Positions 27,468 to 34,527 of a DNA stretch of 64,000 nucleotides are shown in pieces. Within the stretch, counting starts at the first letter, position 1. The number at the start of each line of letters is the position of its first letter. The stretch is from Aliarcobacter cryaerophilus ATCC 43158 (lineage in GTDB: Bacteria; Campylobacterota; Campylobacteria; Campylobacterales; Arcobacteraceae), in assembly GCF_003660105.1 (NCBI RefSeq), contig NZ_CP032823.1:1674001-1738000 (forward strand). Direction: 5' to 3'. The notes under the pieces are model-generated. The model was not told the origin of the DNA. It saw only the letters and a program-made list of their open reading frames with translations, and ran no database searches. Position numbers and translations under genes: made by a program.

Positions 27468-27513
27468 TCCAGTCCATTTTAAGTGAAAGCTTAAAAAGGT
27501 TCTTAAATTTTGT

Positions 27514-27600
27514 GCGAGTGTGGCGGAATAGGTAGACGCGCGGGACTTAAAATCCCGTTCCGGTTTCGGAGTGTGAGTTCGATTCTCACCATTCGCACCA
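27514..27600 (+). tRNA. tRNA-Leu (anticodon UAA)
   Basis: 87 nt with a long variable arm. Acceptor GCGAGTG pairs with CATTCGC; the anticodon stem CGGGA/TCCCG encloses loop CTTAAAA, anticodon TAA; T-loop GTTCGATTC; CCA is encoded. First of three tRNAs in one operon. Confidence 0.97.
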
Positions 27601-27609
27601 TTAAGTTGT

Positions 27610-27698
27610 AGAGGATTGACAGAGTTGGTCGATTGTACCGGTTTTGAAAACCGGCGAGGTGAAAGCCTCCGAGGGTTCGAATCCCTTGTCCTCTGCCA
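27610..27698 (+). tRNA. tRNA-Ser (anticodon UGA)
   Basis: 89 nt, class II with a long variable arm. Acceptor AGAGGAT pairs with GTCCTCT (one T-G pair); anticodon stem CCGGT/ACCGG with loop TTTGAAA, anticodon TGA; T-arm GAGGGTTCGAATCCCTT; discriminator G and encoded CCA. Confidence 0.96.
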
Positions 27699-27743
27699 CT
27701 CTTTTTATAAAAGTAAATACACAAAAATATTATAATTTTTTTT

Positions 27744-27819
27744 GGAGCTATAGCAAAGCTGGTAATGCCTCGGATTGCAAATCCGACATGCGTTGGTTCG
27801 AGTCCGACTAGCTCCTCCA
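27744..27819 (+). tRNA. tRNA-Cys (anticodon GCA)
   Basis: 76 nt. Acceptor GGAGCTA pairs with TAGCTCC; anticodon stem TCGGA/TCCGA with loop TTGCAAA, anticodon GCA; T-loop GGTTCGAGTCC; discriminator T (U73, an identity element of tRNA-Cys) and encoded CCA. Confidence 0.97.
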
Positions 27820-27861
27820 TTTCCAATTTCCACATATCATAATTTATATATTGTTAGTAAA

Positions 27862-27888
27862 TTTTATAATTTGATTAAAATTATAAAA
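27862..27888 (+). terminator. A/T hairpin after the tRNA operon
   Basis: TTTTATAATTT and AAATTATAAAA form a perfect 11-bp stem with a 5-nt loop, 43 nt past tRNA-Cys. The stem has no G-C pair and is not followed by a T run, so it may be an operon end, a processing site or chance in A/T-rich DNA. Confidence 0.35.
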
Positions 27889-27980
27889 GATTAATTTATT
27901 ACACGATTATTTCACAAATGTTTTGATATCATTCCGCAATTTGTTTTTAAAAACAAAAAATATACATAAAAAGGTTTAAA

Positions 27981-28262
27981 ATGAAAAAAGTATTATTATC
28001 ATTAGCAGCAGCATCTCTACTATTTGTAGGTTGTACAGAAGATAAAAAACCAGCTGAAACAAAAGTTGAAGCTCCTAAAACTGAAGTTATAGCACCTGCA
28101 CAAGAGAAAAAAGAAGAAGTAGCTGCACCAAAAGAAGAAACAAAAGAAACAGTAGCTAATACTGGAGAAAAAGAAGTAAAAGCTACAGAAGAAGATAAAA
28201 AAGAAGAAGCTGAAGTAAAAGAAGAAACAAAAGAAACAGCACCTGAAGCTGACAAAAAATAA
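27981..28262 (+). CDS. Small lipoprotein with Lys/Glu-rich tail
   Basis: 93 residues. Signal peptide MKKVLLSLAAASLLFVGC with lipobox FVGC (cysteine 18), then a wholly hydrophilic tail built of Lys, Glu, Ala, Thr and Pro with repeated KEE, KET and APK elements and no predicted fold. It could be a flexible envelope spacer. It has its own ribosome site (AAAAGG) and is followed by a strong hairpin. Long antisense frames over it are artefacts of its biased codons. Function unknown. Confidence 0.8.
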   Translation: MKKVLLSLAAASLLFVGCTEDKKPAETKVEAPKTEVIAPAQEKKEEVAAPKEETKETVANTGEKEVKATEEDKKEEAEVKEETKETAPEADKK

Positions 28263-28271
28263 TAATAAACA

Positions 28272-28301
28272 TATAAATCCGTGTAAAATCACGGATTTAT
28301 A
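28272..28301. terminator. Strong hairpin between convergent genes
   Basis: A 12-bp stem (TATAAATCCGTG with CACGGATTTATA) and a 6-nt loop TAAAAT. It follows the lipoprotein gene by 10 nt and its far arm overlaps the end of the convergent membrane-protein gene at 28297, so it probably ends both transcripts. No long T run follows on the plus strand; on the minus strand the arm is preceded by one. Confidence 0.7.
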
Positions 28302-29262
28302 AAAAAACTCCATTTACTATATAATATTTTAAAACAAAAAAACTTACCAAAAAAACAAAAATAGTTGTAAAAAGTAAAGATAGCTTATAAAACTTATAAA
28401 TATATGTACTATTAATCCTAGAAAAGATTACTAAACAAATAGAGAAAAAAAGTCCTAAGAAAAGTGATGACCATATAAAATATCCAATAAAATAGTACTC
28501 AGATTGAAGCATACAAAATGGACATTGATGTGTTGGAAGTTCATAAATATAAGTTGAAAAAAAGTAAGTTACACAAAAATAAGATATATAAACAAACAAG
28601 ATATTAAATAAAAGAAGTAAAATATATTTTTTTTGAATATTTAAAATAACAATCAAAACAAAAAGCATATAAAATATAAGTATTAAGCTTGAATTAACTA
28701 ATCCAAAAGGTATTTTACTAGATATACTACTTGTTTCAAAGATAATTGAACAGCACTCAACTGCTTCGTTTAATGGAATATTTGATAAAAATTGTAAATC
28801 CAAAATATACTCAAAAGTAAGACAAAAAAATATAAAAATAAAAAGTAGTAATTTTATTTTTGTATATTGATAATCTTTTCGCTTTAAATCCAAAGAGTTC
28901 AAAATAAACCAAGCACCAATAAAAAATAGATTTATAAGCTTTAAAAAAAGAGAGATTTCACCATATTCTAAAGAAAAAATACCAGCTGCACACATTGCAC
29001 CTGCTACAAAATGAGATAAATTATCAATAGAAAATATAAAATAAAAGAATAATAAGATTTTTATAAAAAGAGAAAAACTAATGATTAAAATCACTAAATA
29101 TGATCTTTTTTCAAGTTTGTACTGCAAAATTGTACTTTGTTTAAAATCCCAATTTTTTAAAATAGTTATTGAATATATAAAAGATATTAGTAAAAGAATA
29201 TAAATAGTAGTTTGTAAAAATAGAAAAATTAATAACTCATTTGATAAAAAAATACTACTCAA
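28297..29262 (-). CDS. Polytopic membrane protein with three cysteine motifs, function unknown
   Basis: 321 residues with roughly eight membrane helices. Three motifs stand out: GAMCAAG (C91), VECCSIIF (C170, C171) and PTHQCPFCMLQ (H245, C247, C250), the last just before a helix at the membrane surface. Together they could bind a metal or form a redox disulphide. I recall similar motifs in unannotated membrane proteins beside ABC transporters in other bacteria but cannot name a family. The start is TTG at 29262, with GGAG 6 nt before it inside the ATPase gene (8-nt overlap), so it is translationally coupled to the transporter. Confidence 0.75.
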   Translation of the reverse strand: MSSIFLSNELLIFLFLQTTIYILLLISFIYSITILKNWDFKQSTILQYKLEKRSYLVILIISFSLFIKILLFFYFIFSIDNLSHFVAGAMCAAGIFSLEYGEISLFLKLINLFFIGAWFILNSLDLKRKDYQYTKIKLLLFIFIFFCLTFEYILDLQFLSNIPLNEAVECCSIIFETSSISSKIPFGLVNSSLILIFYMLFVLIVILNIQKKYILLLLFNILFVYISYFCVTYFFSTYIYELPTHQCPFCMLQSEYYFIGYFIWSSLFLGLFFSICLVIFSRINSTYIYKFYKLSLLFTTIFVFLVSFFVLKYYIVNGVFL

Positions 29263-29926
29263 TTAAAACTCCATTTTTTAACTCAAAAAATTTATCTACA
29301 AAATCTAGCTCAAAAAATATTGGATCATGAGTTGCTACAACTATAGTTTTTCCAGCTTTTTTTAACTCTTTTAAACTTTCTATAAAATTTAAAGAGTTTT
29401 CAAAATCAAGGGAAGATGTTGGTTCATCACATAAGATAGCGTCTGCTTTATTTACCAATGCTCTTGCGATAGCACACCTTTGTTTTTCTCCTCCTGAAAG
29501 ATTTGAAACTATCTCATCTTTTTTATGTAAAATATTTGACAAAATTAGTGTTTCTTCAACTTTTTTATTAATCTCTTTTTGTGAAAATCCTAAAGGAATA
29601 AGAGGAAAACTAACATTTTCAAAAACAGTTAAGTCTTCAAAAAGATTAAAAGATTGAAATATATAACCAATATTCTTTGCTCTAACATTGCTAGCATGAA
29701 TATCTGGATATTTTGATACTGATTCATTTTCAAAAAGAATTTCACCCAAACTAGGTTTTGAAATAGTAGCAATTATAGATAGAAGTGTTGATTTTCCGCT
29801 TCCACTTACTCCTTTAAATATAACAAATGAACCTTTTTTTATCTCAAAATTTATACTTTTTAGAGCATAAAACTCTTTTTTACTACCTTCAAAATATATT
29901 TTACTTATATTTTTTGCTACTATCAT
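29255..29926 (-). CDS. ABC transporter ATP-binding protein (LolD/MacB type)
   Basis: 223 residues. Walker A FKGVSGSGKSTLL (about residues 38-50), Q-loop YIFQSFNLFEDLTVFENV, signature NLSGGEKQRCAIARAL and Walker B DAILCDEPTSSLD with H-loop VATHD. The FxxF/LT sequence after the Q-loop is typical of the LolD/MacB/FtsE class that works with FtsX-fold permeases. Its ATGA start overlaps the permease stop by 4 nt, so the permease at 29923-31080 is its partner. Substrate unknown. Confidence 0.93.
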   Translation of the reverse strand: MIVAKNISKIYFEGSKKEFYALKSINFEIKKGSFVIFKGVSGSGKSTLLSIIATISKPSLGEILFENESVSKYPDIHASNVRAKNIGYIFQSFNLFEDLTVFENVSFPLIPLGFSQKEINKKVEETLILSNILHKKDEIVSNLSGGEKQRCAIARALVNKADAILCDEPTSSLDFENSLNFIESLKELKKAGKTIVVATHDPIFFELDFVDKFFELKNGVLIE

Positions 29927-31080
29927 CTTAAACTTTCATATGGATTTATTGCTGAAATTTTCCAAACTGGAATTAAAACTGAACTTAAAAATAAAACTAT
30001 AAAAAATAAAAAAAGTGTTACAAAAGTAGAAAATTCAATATATGGATAGAGTATAAAATCATTTTTTATATTTGAAAAATCTATAAATATATTTTTTAAT
30101 ATTGGAGCATTCAAAGCAAATACAAAAAAATATGCCAATAAAACTCCAAAAAGGTAAGATACAAAAGCTACAATAAAATTTTCGCTCATTTTTATTTTTA
30201 TGATATCTTGAACGCTATATCCAATTGCTTTAAAAATAGCTATTTGTTTTCTCTCGTTTATACTTACTTGAGAATATCTTTGATATAAAATCATTATAAA
30301 TGCAAATAAAACCACCAAATAAAGTATCAAAAAAACTCCACCTTTATAGTTAAAGATTGTCTCATATTCCTTTAAAATATCTTCTTTTTGAATAATATTT
30401 AAGTCTAAATCCAATCTTTGAAGTTTTTGTTTTATATTTGCTCTTTCAAGTTCATTTGGAACATCAAAAGCAATATTAGTAGAAAAATTTTTGTTTATAC
30501 CCAAAATATCTCTAGCAAGATTTATGTCCAAAATAATAATATCACTTGATATAATGTTTGATTCTTTTTCTAAGACTTTTAATATTTTTACTCTTTTTAC
30601 ATCTTTATTTGGAAATAAAAAATCATAATAGTCTTTATATTGATACTTTTTTAGTAAATTAGCTACTTCAAAACCTATAATCATCTCATCTTTTGATATA
30701 TTTTCAATACCCAAATTTTTCAATTCTTTATTTATATTTGAAAAATCAACTCCAACAATAGTAAAATAAACATCTTCACTCAAAAATTTATATCTTCCAT
30801 AAACTCTTTTTGTGATATTTTGAACTCCATAAATAGTTCTTATTTTATCTTCTACTTGATTATCTATATCAAAAATTCTTCCTCCAAACTCTTTTTGGAT
30901 TATAAAATCATTATGATTTTTTAGAGTTTTTAAAATCTCATTTTGCAAAGAAGATTTGATAAAAATAACTGTTGATAGTAAAAATATTGTTAAAGTTGAT
31001 AATATAAAAACAGCTATATATTTTATTTTTTGCTTATGAAGCAATAAAAAAATAAGATTTATAAAAACACTAATCTTCAT
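29923..31080 (-). CDS. FtsX/MacB-type ABC permease
   Basis: 385 residues from the ATG at 31080. One N-terminal helix (about 20-42), a large extracytoplasmic domain of about 200 residues, then three helices near residues 250, 310 and 355: the FtsX-fold topology of MacB-like mechanotransmission permeases. The cytoplasmic loop YSQVSINERKQIAIFKAIGYS is the usual coupling region and PVWKISAINPYESLR the usual C-terminus. ATG 31080 has TTTGGA 8 nt before it and overlaps the upstream small gene by 11 nt; a longer ATG at 31092 lacks a site. Confidence 0.88.
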   Translation of the reverse strand: MKISVFINLIFLLLHKQKIKYIAVFILSTLTIFLLSTVIFIKSSLQNEILKTLKNHNDFIIQKEFGGRIFDIDNQVEDKIRTIYGVQNITKRVYGRYKFLSEDVYFTIVGVDFSNINKELKNLGIENISKDEMIIGFEVANLLKKYQYKDYYDFLFPNKDVKRVKILKVLEKESNIISSDIIILDINLARDILGINKNFSTNIAFDVPNELERANIKQKLQRLDLDLNIIQKEDILKEYETIFNYKGGVFLILYLVVLFAFIMILYQRYSQVSINERKQIAIFKAIGYSVQDIIKIKMSENFIVAFVSYLFGVLLAYFFVFALNAPILKNIFIDFSNIKNDFILYPYIEFSTFVTLFLFFIVLFLSSVLIPVWKISAINPYESLR

Positions 31081-31294
31081 AAATAAATCCAAAATTACTT
31101 ATTTTTGGGTTCAAATAAATCATATTATTAAAACTATTTTCATAATCTTTAAATCTATAATTATAGTTTGAGTATGAAAGATTTGACAATTTTGTAATAG
31201 CTAAAATATCATAATTTATATTATTTTTATAAAAAGTATTTGAATACAAAAATAAAAAGAATAAAATAAATGTTATAAAAAATATAGTTATCAA
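31070..31294 (-). CDS. Small membrane-anchored protein heading the ABC cassette
   Basis: 74 residues from a TTG at 31294: one hydrophobic helix at the extreme N-terminus, then a polar, Asn/Tyr-rich extracytoplasmic tail ending FGFIYED. No family recognised. No ribosome site suits the TTG, but AGGAG at 31329-31325 lies 6 nt before an in-frame ATT at 31318, just after an in-frame stop; starting there adds MTTLSKVY, a normal charged lead-in to the helix. First gene of a four-gene overlapping cassette, so it may be a periplasmic partner of the permease. Confidence 0.65.
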   Translation of the reverse strand: MITIFFITFILFFLFLYSNTFYKNNINYDILAITKLSNLSYSNYNYRFKDYENSFNNMIYLNPKISNFGFIYED

Positions 31295-31382
31295 ATAGAC
31301 TTTGCTTAGTGTTGTAATGCCCTACTCCTCGTGCTGATAGAATATTCTACCAATTTTAAGTTAAATATCTGTTAATAATAGA

Positions 31383-31388
31383 TATAAT
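31383..31388 (+). promoter_or_regulatory. Likely -10 box of dksA
   Basis: TATAAT at 31383-31388 in GATATAAT, 25 nt before the dksA ATG, with CAGGAG as ribosome site. Shared divergent region with the ABC cassette. Confidence 0.6.
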
Positions 31389-31412
31389 TGCGACTTTACA
31401 CAGGAGAAGATA

Positions 31413-31784
31413 ATGGCAAACAAAAATCAAATTGATGAATTAAAAGCAATATTACTTGAAAGAAGAGAGACAATTTTAAGTAATGTTAGAAATAGTAGAG
31501 ATAGTATTGACCAACTAAAAGATCAAGATTTAAATGATGATTTAGATTATGCTGATTTTGTTAGTGACTCATTTAAAGAGGGAATGATTGCAAATCATCA
31601 ACTAGATGAGTTAAATCAAATTGAAGAAGCTTTAAAAAAGATAAAAGCTCTTACTTACGGGATTTGTGATATGTGTGGAATAAATATTCCAATTGGAAGA
31701 TTAAAAGCAAAACCTTTTGCAAAATTTTGTACAGAGTGCAGAACAGTATATGAGCAAGAACAACAAAAAAGAGTAGCATATTGA
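31413..31784 (+). CDS. dksA: DksA/TraR-family zinc-finger transcription factor
   Basis: 123 residues. An N-terminal coiled coil (about 5-75) with DLDYADFVSD at its tip, then a C4 zinc finger CDMCG...CTEC (about residues 88-112). DksA binds the secondary channel of RNA polymerase and acts with ppGpp. The tip DxxDxA acidic residues (DDLDYAD) are kept. It overlaps truD by 4 nt. Slightly shorter than E. coli DksA (151), as usual for Campylobacterota. Confidence 0.92.
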   Translation: MANKNQIDELKAILLERRETILSNVRNSRDSIDQLKDQDLNDDLDYADFVSDSFKEGMIANHQLDELNQIEEALKKIKALTYGICDMCGINIPIGRLKAKPFAKFCTECRTVYEQEQQKRVAY

Positions 31785-32779
31785 TAAAAAGAGTTTATCC
31801 AGCAAATGATAAAGTTCTAAATTTTAAATTTCTCCAAAACGATGTCGATTTTATAGTTGAAGAACAACCAATAAAATTCTCATCATATGGGAACTTCTTA
31901 ATTTTAAAAATAAAAAAACAAAACTGTGATACTTGGGAGTTAATCGATAGATTATCAAAATTCTTAGGTGTTTATTCGAGTGATATTGGATATGCTGGGC
32001 TAAAAGATAAAAGAGCAACTACATTTCAATACATATCTATTCCAAAAAAATATCAAAAAGAGATTAAAAATTTTAAATCAAAAAAAATAGAGATACTTGA
32101 TAGTTTTTTACATAATAAAAAACTAAATATTGGTGATTTAAAAGGAAATAGATTTAAAATAAATCTTCATGACCTTGAACTAGAAGAACTTTTTTATATT
32201 GAAAAACTTCTTAAATTTGTATCTAAAAATGGTTTTCCAAACTATTTTGGTTATCAAAGATTTGGAAAAGATGTAAAAGAGAATTTAGAAAAAGCAAAAG
32301 ATTTACTATTTGGTGATGCAATAATTAAAGATAGAAAAGTAGCAAAAATGCTTCTTAGTGCTTATCAAAGCACATTTTTTAATGCTTGGTTGGTTGAAAG
32401 ATTAAAAATTGATAATAGTGGTTTTAAACTCCTAGATGGAGATATTTTTTATGATATAAAAAATGAAAAACTTTTTACTCCAAAATCTATAAATGAAAAA
32501 ATTATAGAGGACTTCAAAGAAAAACTAATAACTCCAACTGGTTTACTTCCAGGAAGAGATGTTTTTAAAGCCAAAGATGATGCTTTGAAAATTGAACAAA
32601 AGTATGACGATAGTGAAATAAATGAAAAAGGGTATAGAAGAGAAGCTATTGTATTTCCAGAGATTTTATCTTGTAAATATGATAAAGCAAATAAATCTTG
32701 TAGTTTAGATTTTATTTTACCAAAAGGTTCATATGCAACAGTCTTAATTGAACTATTAGCAAATAGAAACTTTGGCTGA
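31781..32779 (+). CDS. truD: tRNA pseudouridine(13) synthase
   Basis: 332 residues. TruD modifies U13 of tRNA-Glu. The catalytic motif is SDIGYAGLKDKRATTFQY with the essential aspartate; FPNYFGYQRFG is the family's second signature. Starts with TTG at 31781, overlapping the dksA stop (TTGA), and ends at a bidirectional terminator. The window thus carries both truB and truD, in different operons. Confidence 0.93.
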   Translation: MIKRVYPANDKVLNFKFLQNDVDFIVEEQPIKFSSYGNFLILKIKKQNCDTWELIDRLSKFLGVYSSDIGYAGLKDKRATTFQYISIPKKYQKEIKNFKSKKIEILDSFLHNKKLNIGDLKGNRFKINLHDLELEELFYIEKLLKFVSKNGFPNYFGYQRFGKDVKENLEKAKDLLFGDAIIKDRKVAKMLLSAYQSTFFNAWLVERLKIDNSGFKLLDGDIFYDIKNEKLFTPKSINEKIIEDFKEKLITPTGLLPGRDVFKAKDDALKIEQKYDDSEINEKGYRREAIVFPEILSCKYDKANKSCSLDFILPKGSYATVLIELLANRNFG

Positions 32780-32811
32780 AATACAAGATTTAAAAATATT
32801 TTTGTAAGTTC

Positions 32812-32841
32812 AAAAAATAGTGGATTTAACCACTATTTTTT
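32812..32841. terminator. Bidirectional terminator between truD and the BamB-like gene
   Basis: AAAAAATAGTGG (32812-32823) and CCACTATTTTTT (32830-32841) form a perfect 12-bp stem with a 6-nt loop. The A run on one arm and T run on the other suit termination in both directions, and the genes converge here. Confidence 0.85.
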
Positions 32842-33824
32842 TATGGAAGAGTTATATAATCTGAATTAAAATAGATTTTATTATCTATTGCCATTAATCT
32901 TTTCTCATTATCAAAACTAAATTCATATATAGTATCGGTTTTAAAATCATCACTTATATTTATAAGAAAACCTTGAGATTCAACAGCATACAAACTACTT
33001 CCATATGCCAAAGCATGGAATTTTGCATATTTATATTTTCTTTTTGCAACTTCTTCTAAGTTTGGAGTAAGTTTTATAATATGTCCATCAACTGTTGCAA
33101 TATAAATATATCCATCTTTTACAATCATATCTCTAATATCATAATCTTTACTAATAACATCTCTAGCAGATATCGATACAATTTTGTTTGGATTTGCAAC
33201 AATCAAACTCTCACTTTTTTTCTCAATTTCAAGACTTATAATATTTTTAAATTCACTATCTGTCTCAACAGATATATTTCTTACAACTTCATTTGTAGCA
33301 GACGACAGAATAAGAACTTTACCATTTAAGCTAGGAAATAAAATTAAATTTCCCATAAATAAAGGATTTGAAATTCTTGTATCATTTGCTAATGATAGTG
33401 GTAAATACTCTTTAAAAAGAGTTTTATCTGTATTTATATCTATTAGCTCCATACTGTTGTTAGAATAGATCAGTGCTAGTTTTTCATCTTTTCTTGAAGC
33501 AGCAACAACTACATCTTTAACACTTCTCTCTCTTTCCCCAATTAAAATTTTATCAACATAATTTGTTGCTATTACTTTTCCATCATCAGTAAAGTTTAAA
33601 AACTCAAATCCTTCTGGAAGTTTAAAGCTAGAAATTCCTTGTTTAGTTATAACTTCATTATCTTTTAAAGTTGCACCAACTCTATTCATAGATTTTATTG
33701 AAGATGACATAGACTTTTTGTTTAGCTCAATATTACTACTTGTCTCTTCTGGTTCATAATATTTTTTGCCAGAACAAGCTGTAAAAAGTGCAATTGCAAC
33801 AATTGACAATAGTATAGATTTCAT
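32841..33824 (-). CDS. BamB-like lipoprotein, beta-propeller
   Basis: 327 residues. Signal peptide ending in lipobox FTACSG (cysteine about 17), then repeated short beta-strand blocks (VKDVVVAASRKDEKLALIYS, GYIYIATVDGHIIKL, SSLYAVESQG) as in PQQ-like propellers. In E. coli BamB, of this fold, belongs to the outer-membrane protein assembly complex and lies next to yfgM. Here the upstream neighbour is a YfgM-like protein, which supports the assignment; the sequence itself is divergent. Confidence 0.65.
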   Translation of the reverse strand: MKSILLSIVAIALFTACSGKKYYEPEETSSNIELNKKSMSSSIKSMNRVGATLKDNEVITKQGISSFKLPEGFEFLNFTDDGKVIATNYVDKILIGERERSVKDVVVAASRKDEKLALIYSNNSMELIDINTDKTLFKEYLPLSLANDTRISNPLFMGNLILFPSLNGKVLILSSATNEVVRNISVETDSEFKNIISLEIEKKSESLIVANPNKIVSISARDVISKDYDIRDMIVKDGYIYIATVDGHIIKLTPNLEEVAKRKYKYAKFHALAYGSSLYAVESQGFLINISDDFKTDTIYEFSFDNEKRLMAIDNKIYFNSDYITLP

Positions 33825-33835
33825 TTTTTTATTCC

Positions 33836-34414
33836 TTATTTTGTAACTAAATAGTGTTTTAAAAGTGTTGCTAGTTCAAAAGCTCTTGAATCTTGAGATA
33901 TTTTACTTAAAATTTCTCTTGCTTCATCATATTTTTGACTGTTAACTAGTAATAAAGCTTGATTAAAAATAGCATAATCTTTAAGTAAAAAATCTGCTTT
34001 TTTTGAAACTAAATCCAGCTCTGATTGGTTTGAATTTAAAAGTGCAACCTGAAAATCAAGTAACTCTTTTAAATATTTAAGATCAATATTCGCATTTTTA
34101 AACTCATTTTTAGCATCTAAATACAAAGCTATTTCATATAACTCTTTATTTTTCTCTTTAAGTTCATTTAAAGAGTTTTCATTTCCATTCTCAAGAAAAC
34201 TACTTAGAGCAATATTTGCTTCATAAAGATTTTTTTCATCTAATTTGTTTTTAACTAAAAACGCTATTGAAAAAACTATTGCTAAAATAATCAATCCAAA
34301 TATTAATTTTTTATATTTCTTAAAAAATCTCTCAGTTTTTACAAAACTTTCAAGGAATTTCTCTTCACTACTTAACTCATTTTTGATGTAGTTCACATCA
34401 TCTTTTATACTCAT
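33836..34414 (-). CDS. YfgM-like membrane-anchored TPR protein
   Basis: 192 residues from the ATG at 34414. A cytoplasmic N-terminus (MSIKDDVNYIKNELSSEEK), one membrane helix (about 35-56) and a periplasmic helical domain with TPR-like repeats. YfgM associates with the Sec machinery and periplasmic chaperones in E. coli. ATG 34414 is chosen because AGGC...AT precedes it and the longer form from 34462 adds 16 residues with no membrane or domain purpose. 11 nt before the BamB-like gene, matching the E. coli yfgM-bamB pairing. Confidence 0.6.
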   Translation of the reverse strand: MSIKDDVNYIKNELSSEEKFLESFVKTERFFKKYKKLIFGLIILAIVFSIAFLVKNKLDEKNLYEANIALSSFLENGNENSLNELKEKNKELYEIALYLDAKNEFKNANIDLKYLKELLDFQVALLNSNQSELDLVSKKADFLLKDYAIFNQALLLVNSQKYDEAREILSKISQDSRAFELATLLKHYLVTK

Positions 34415-34482
34415 ATGCCTAGCCTTTTTAAAAAGTAGTTGATATATTACAAAATTTTTCATAAAATATTACTTTTATAAAC

Positions 34483-34495
34483 TTTTTTGTATAAT
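34483..34495 (+). promoter_or_regulatory. Promoter of ctpA
   Basis: TTTTTTGTATAAT: an extended -10 (TATAAT at 34490-34495) preceded by a T run, the usual Campylobacterota housekeeping pattern, 33 nt before the ctpA ATG. Confidence 0.7.
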
Positions 34496-34527
34496 TTTAG
34501 CCTATAAATTTTAAAGGTTATCGCGAA

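Noticed and set aside
27503-27835. A 110-codon minus-strand frame
   Set aside because: It lies across the three tRNA genes, whose folds and CCA ends are clear; the frame is an artefact.
27940-27957. Palindrome TTTGTTTTTAAAAACAAA before the small lipoprotein
   Set aside because: A T run next to an A run; expected by chance and lacking any loop to fold.
27947-28313. Minus-strand frames rich in Phe/Ser opposite the lipoprotein gene
   Set aside because: They mirror the Lys/Glu codons of the plus-strand gene (GAA/AAA reading as TTC/TTT) and have no ribosome site.
31338-31349. Palindrome TAGAATATTCTA between the ABC cassette and dksA
   Set aside because: Short and A/T-rich, common by chance in this genome; too weak to call an operator.
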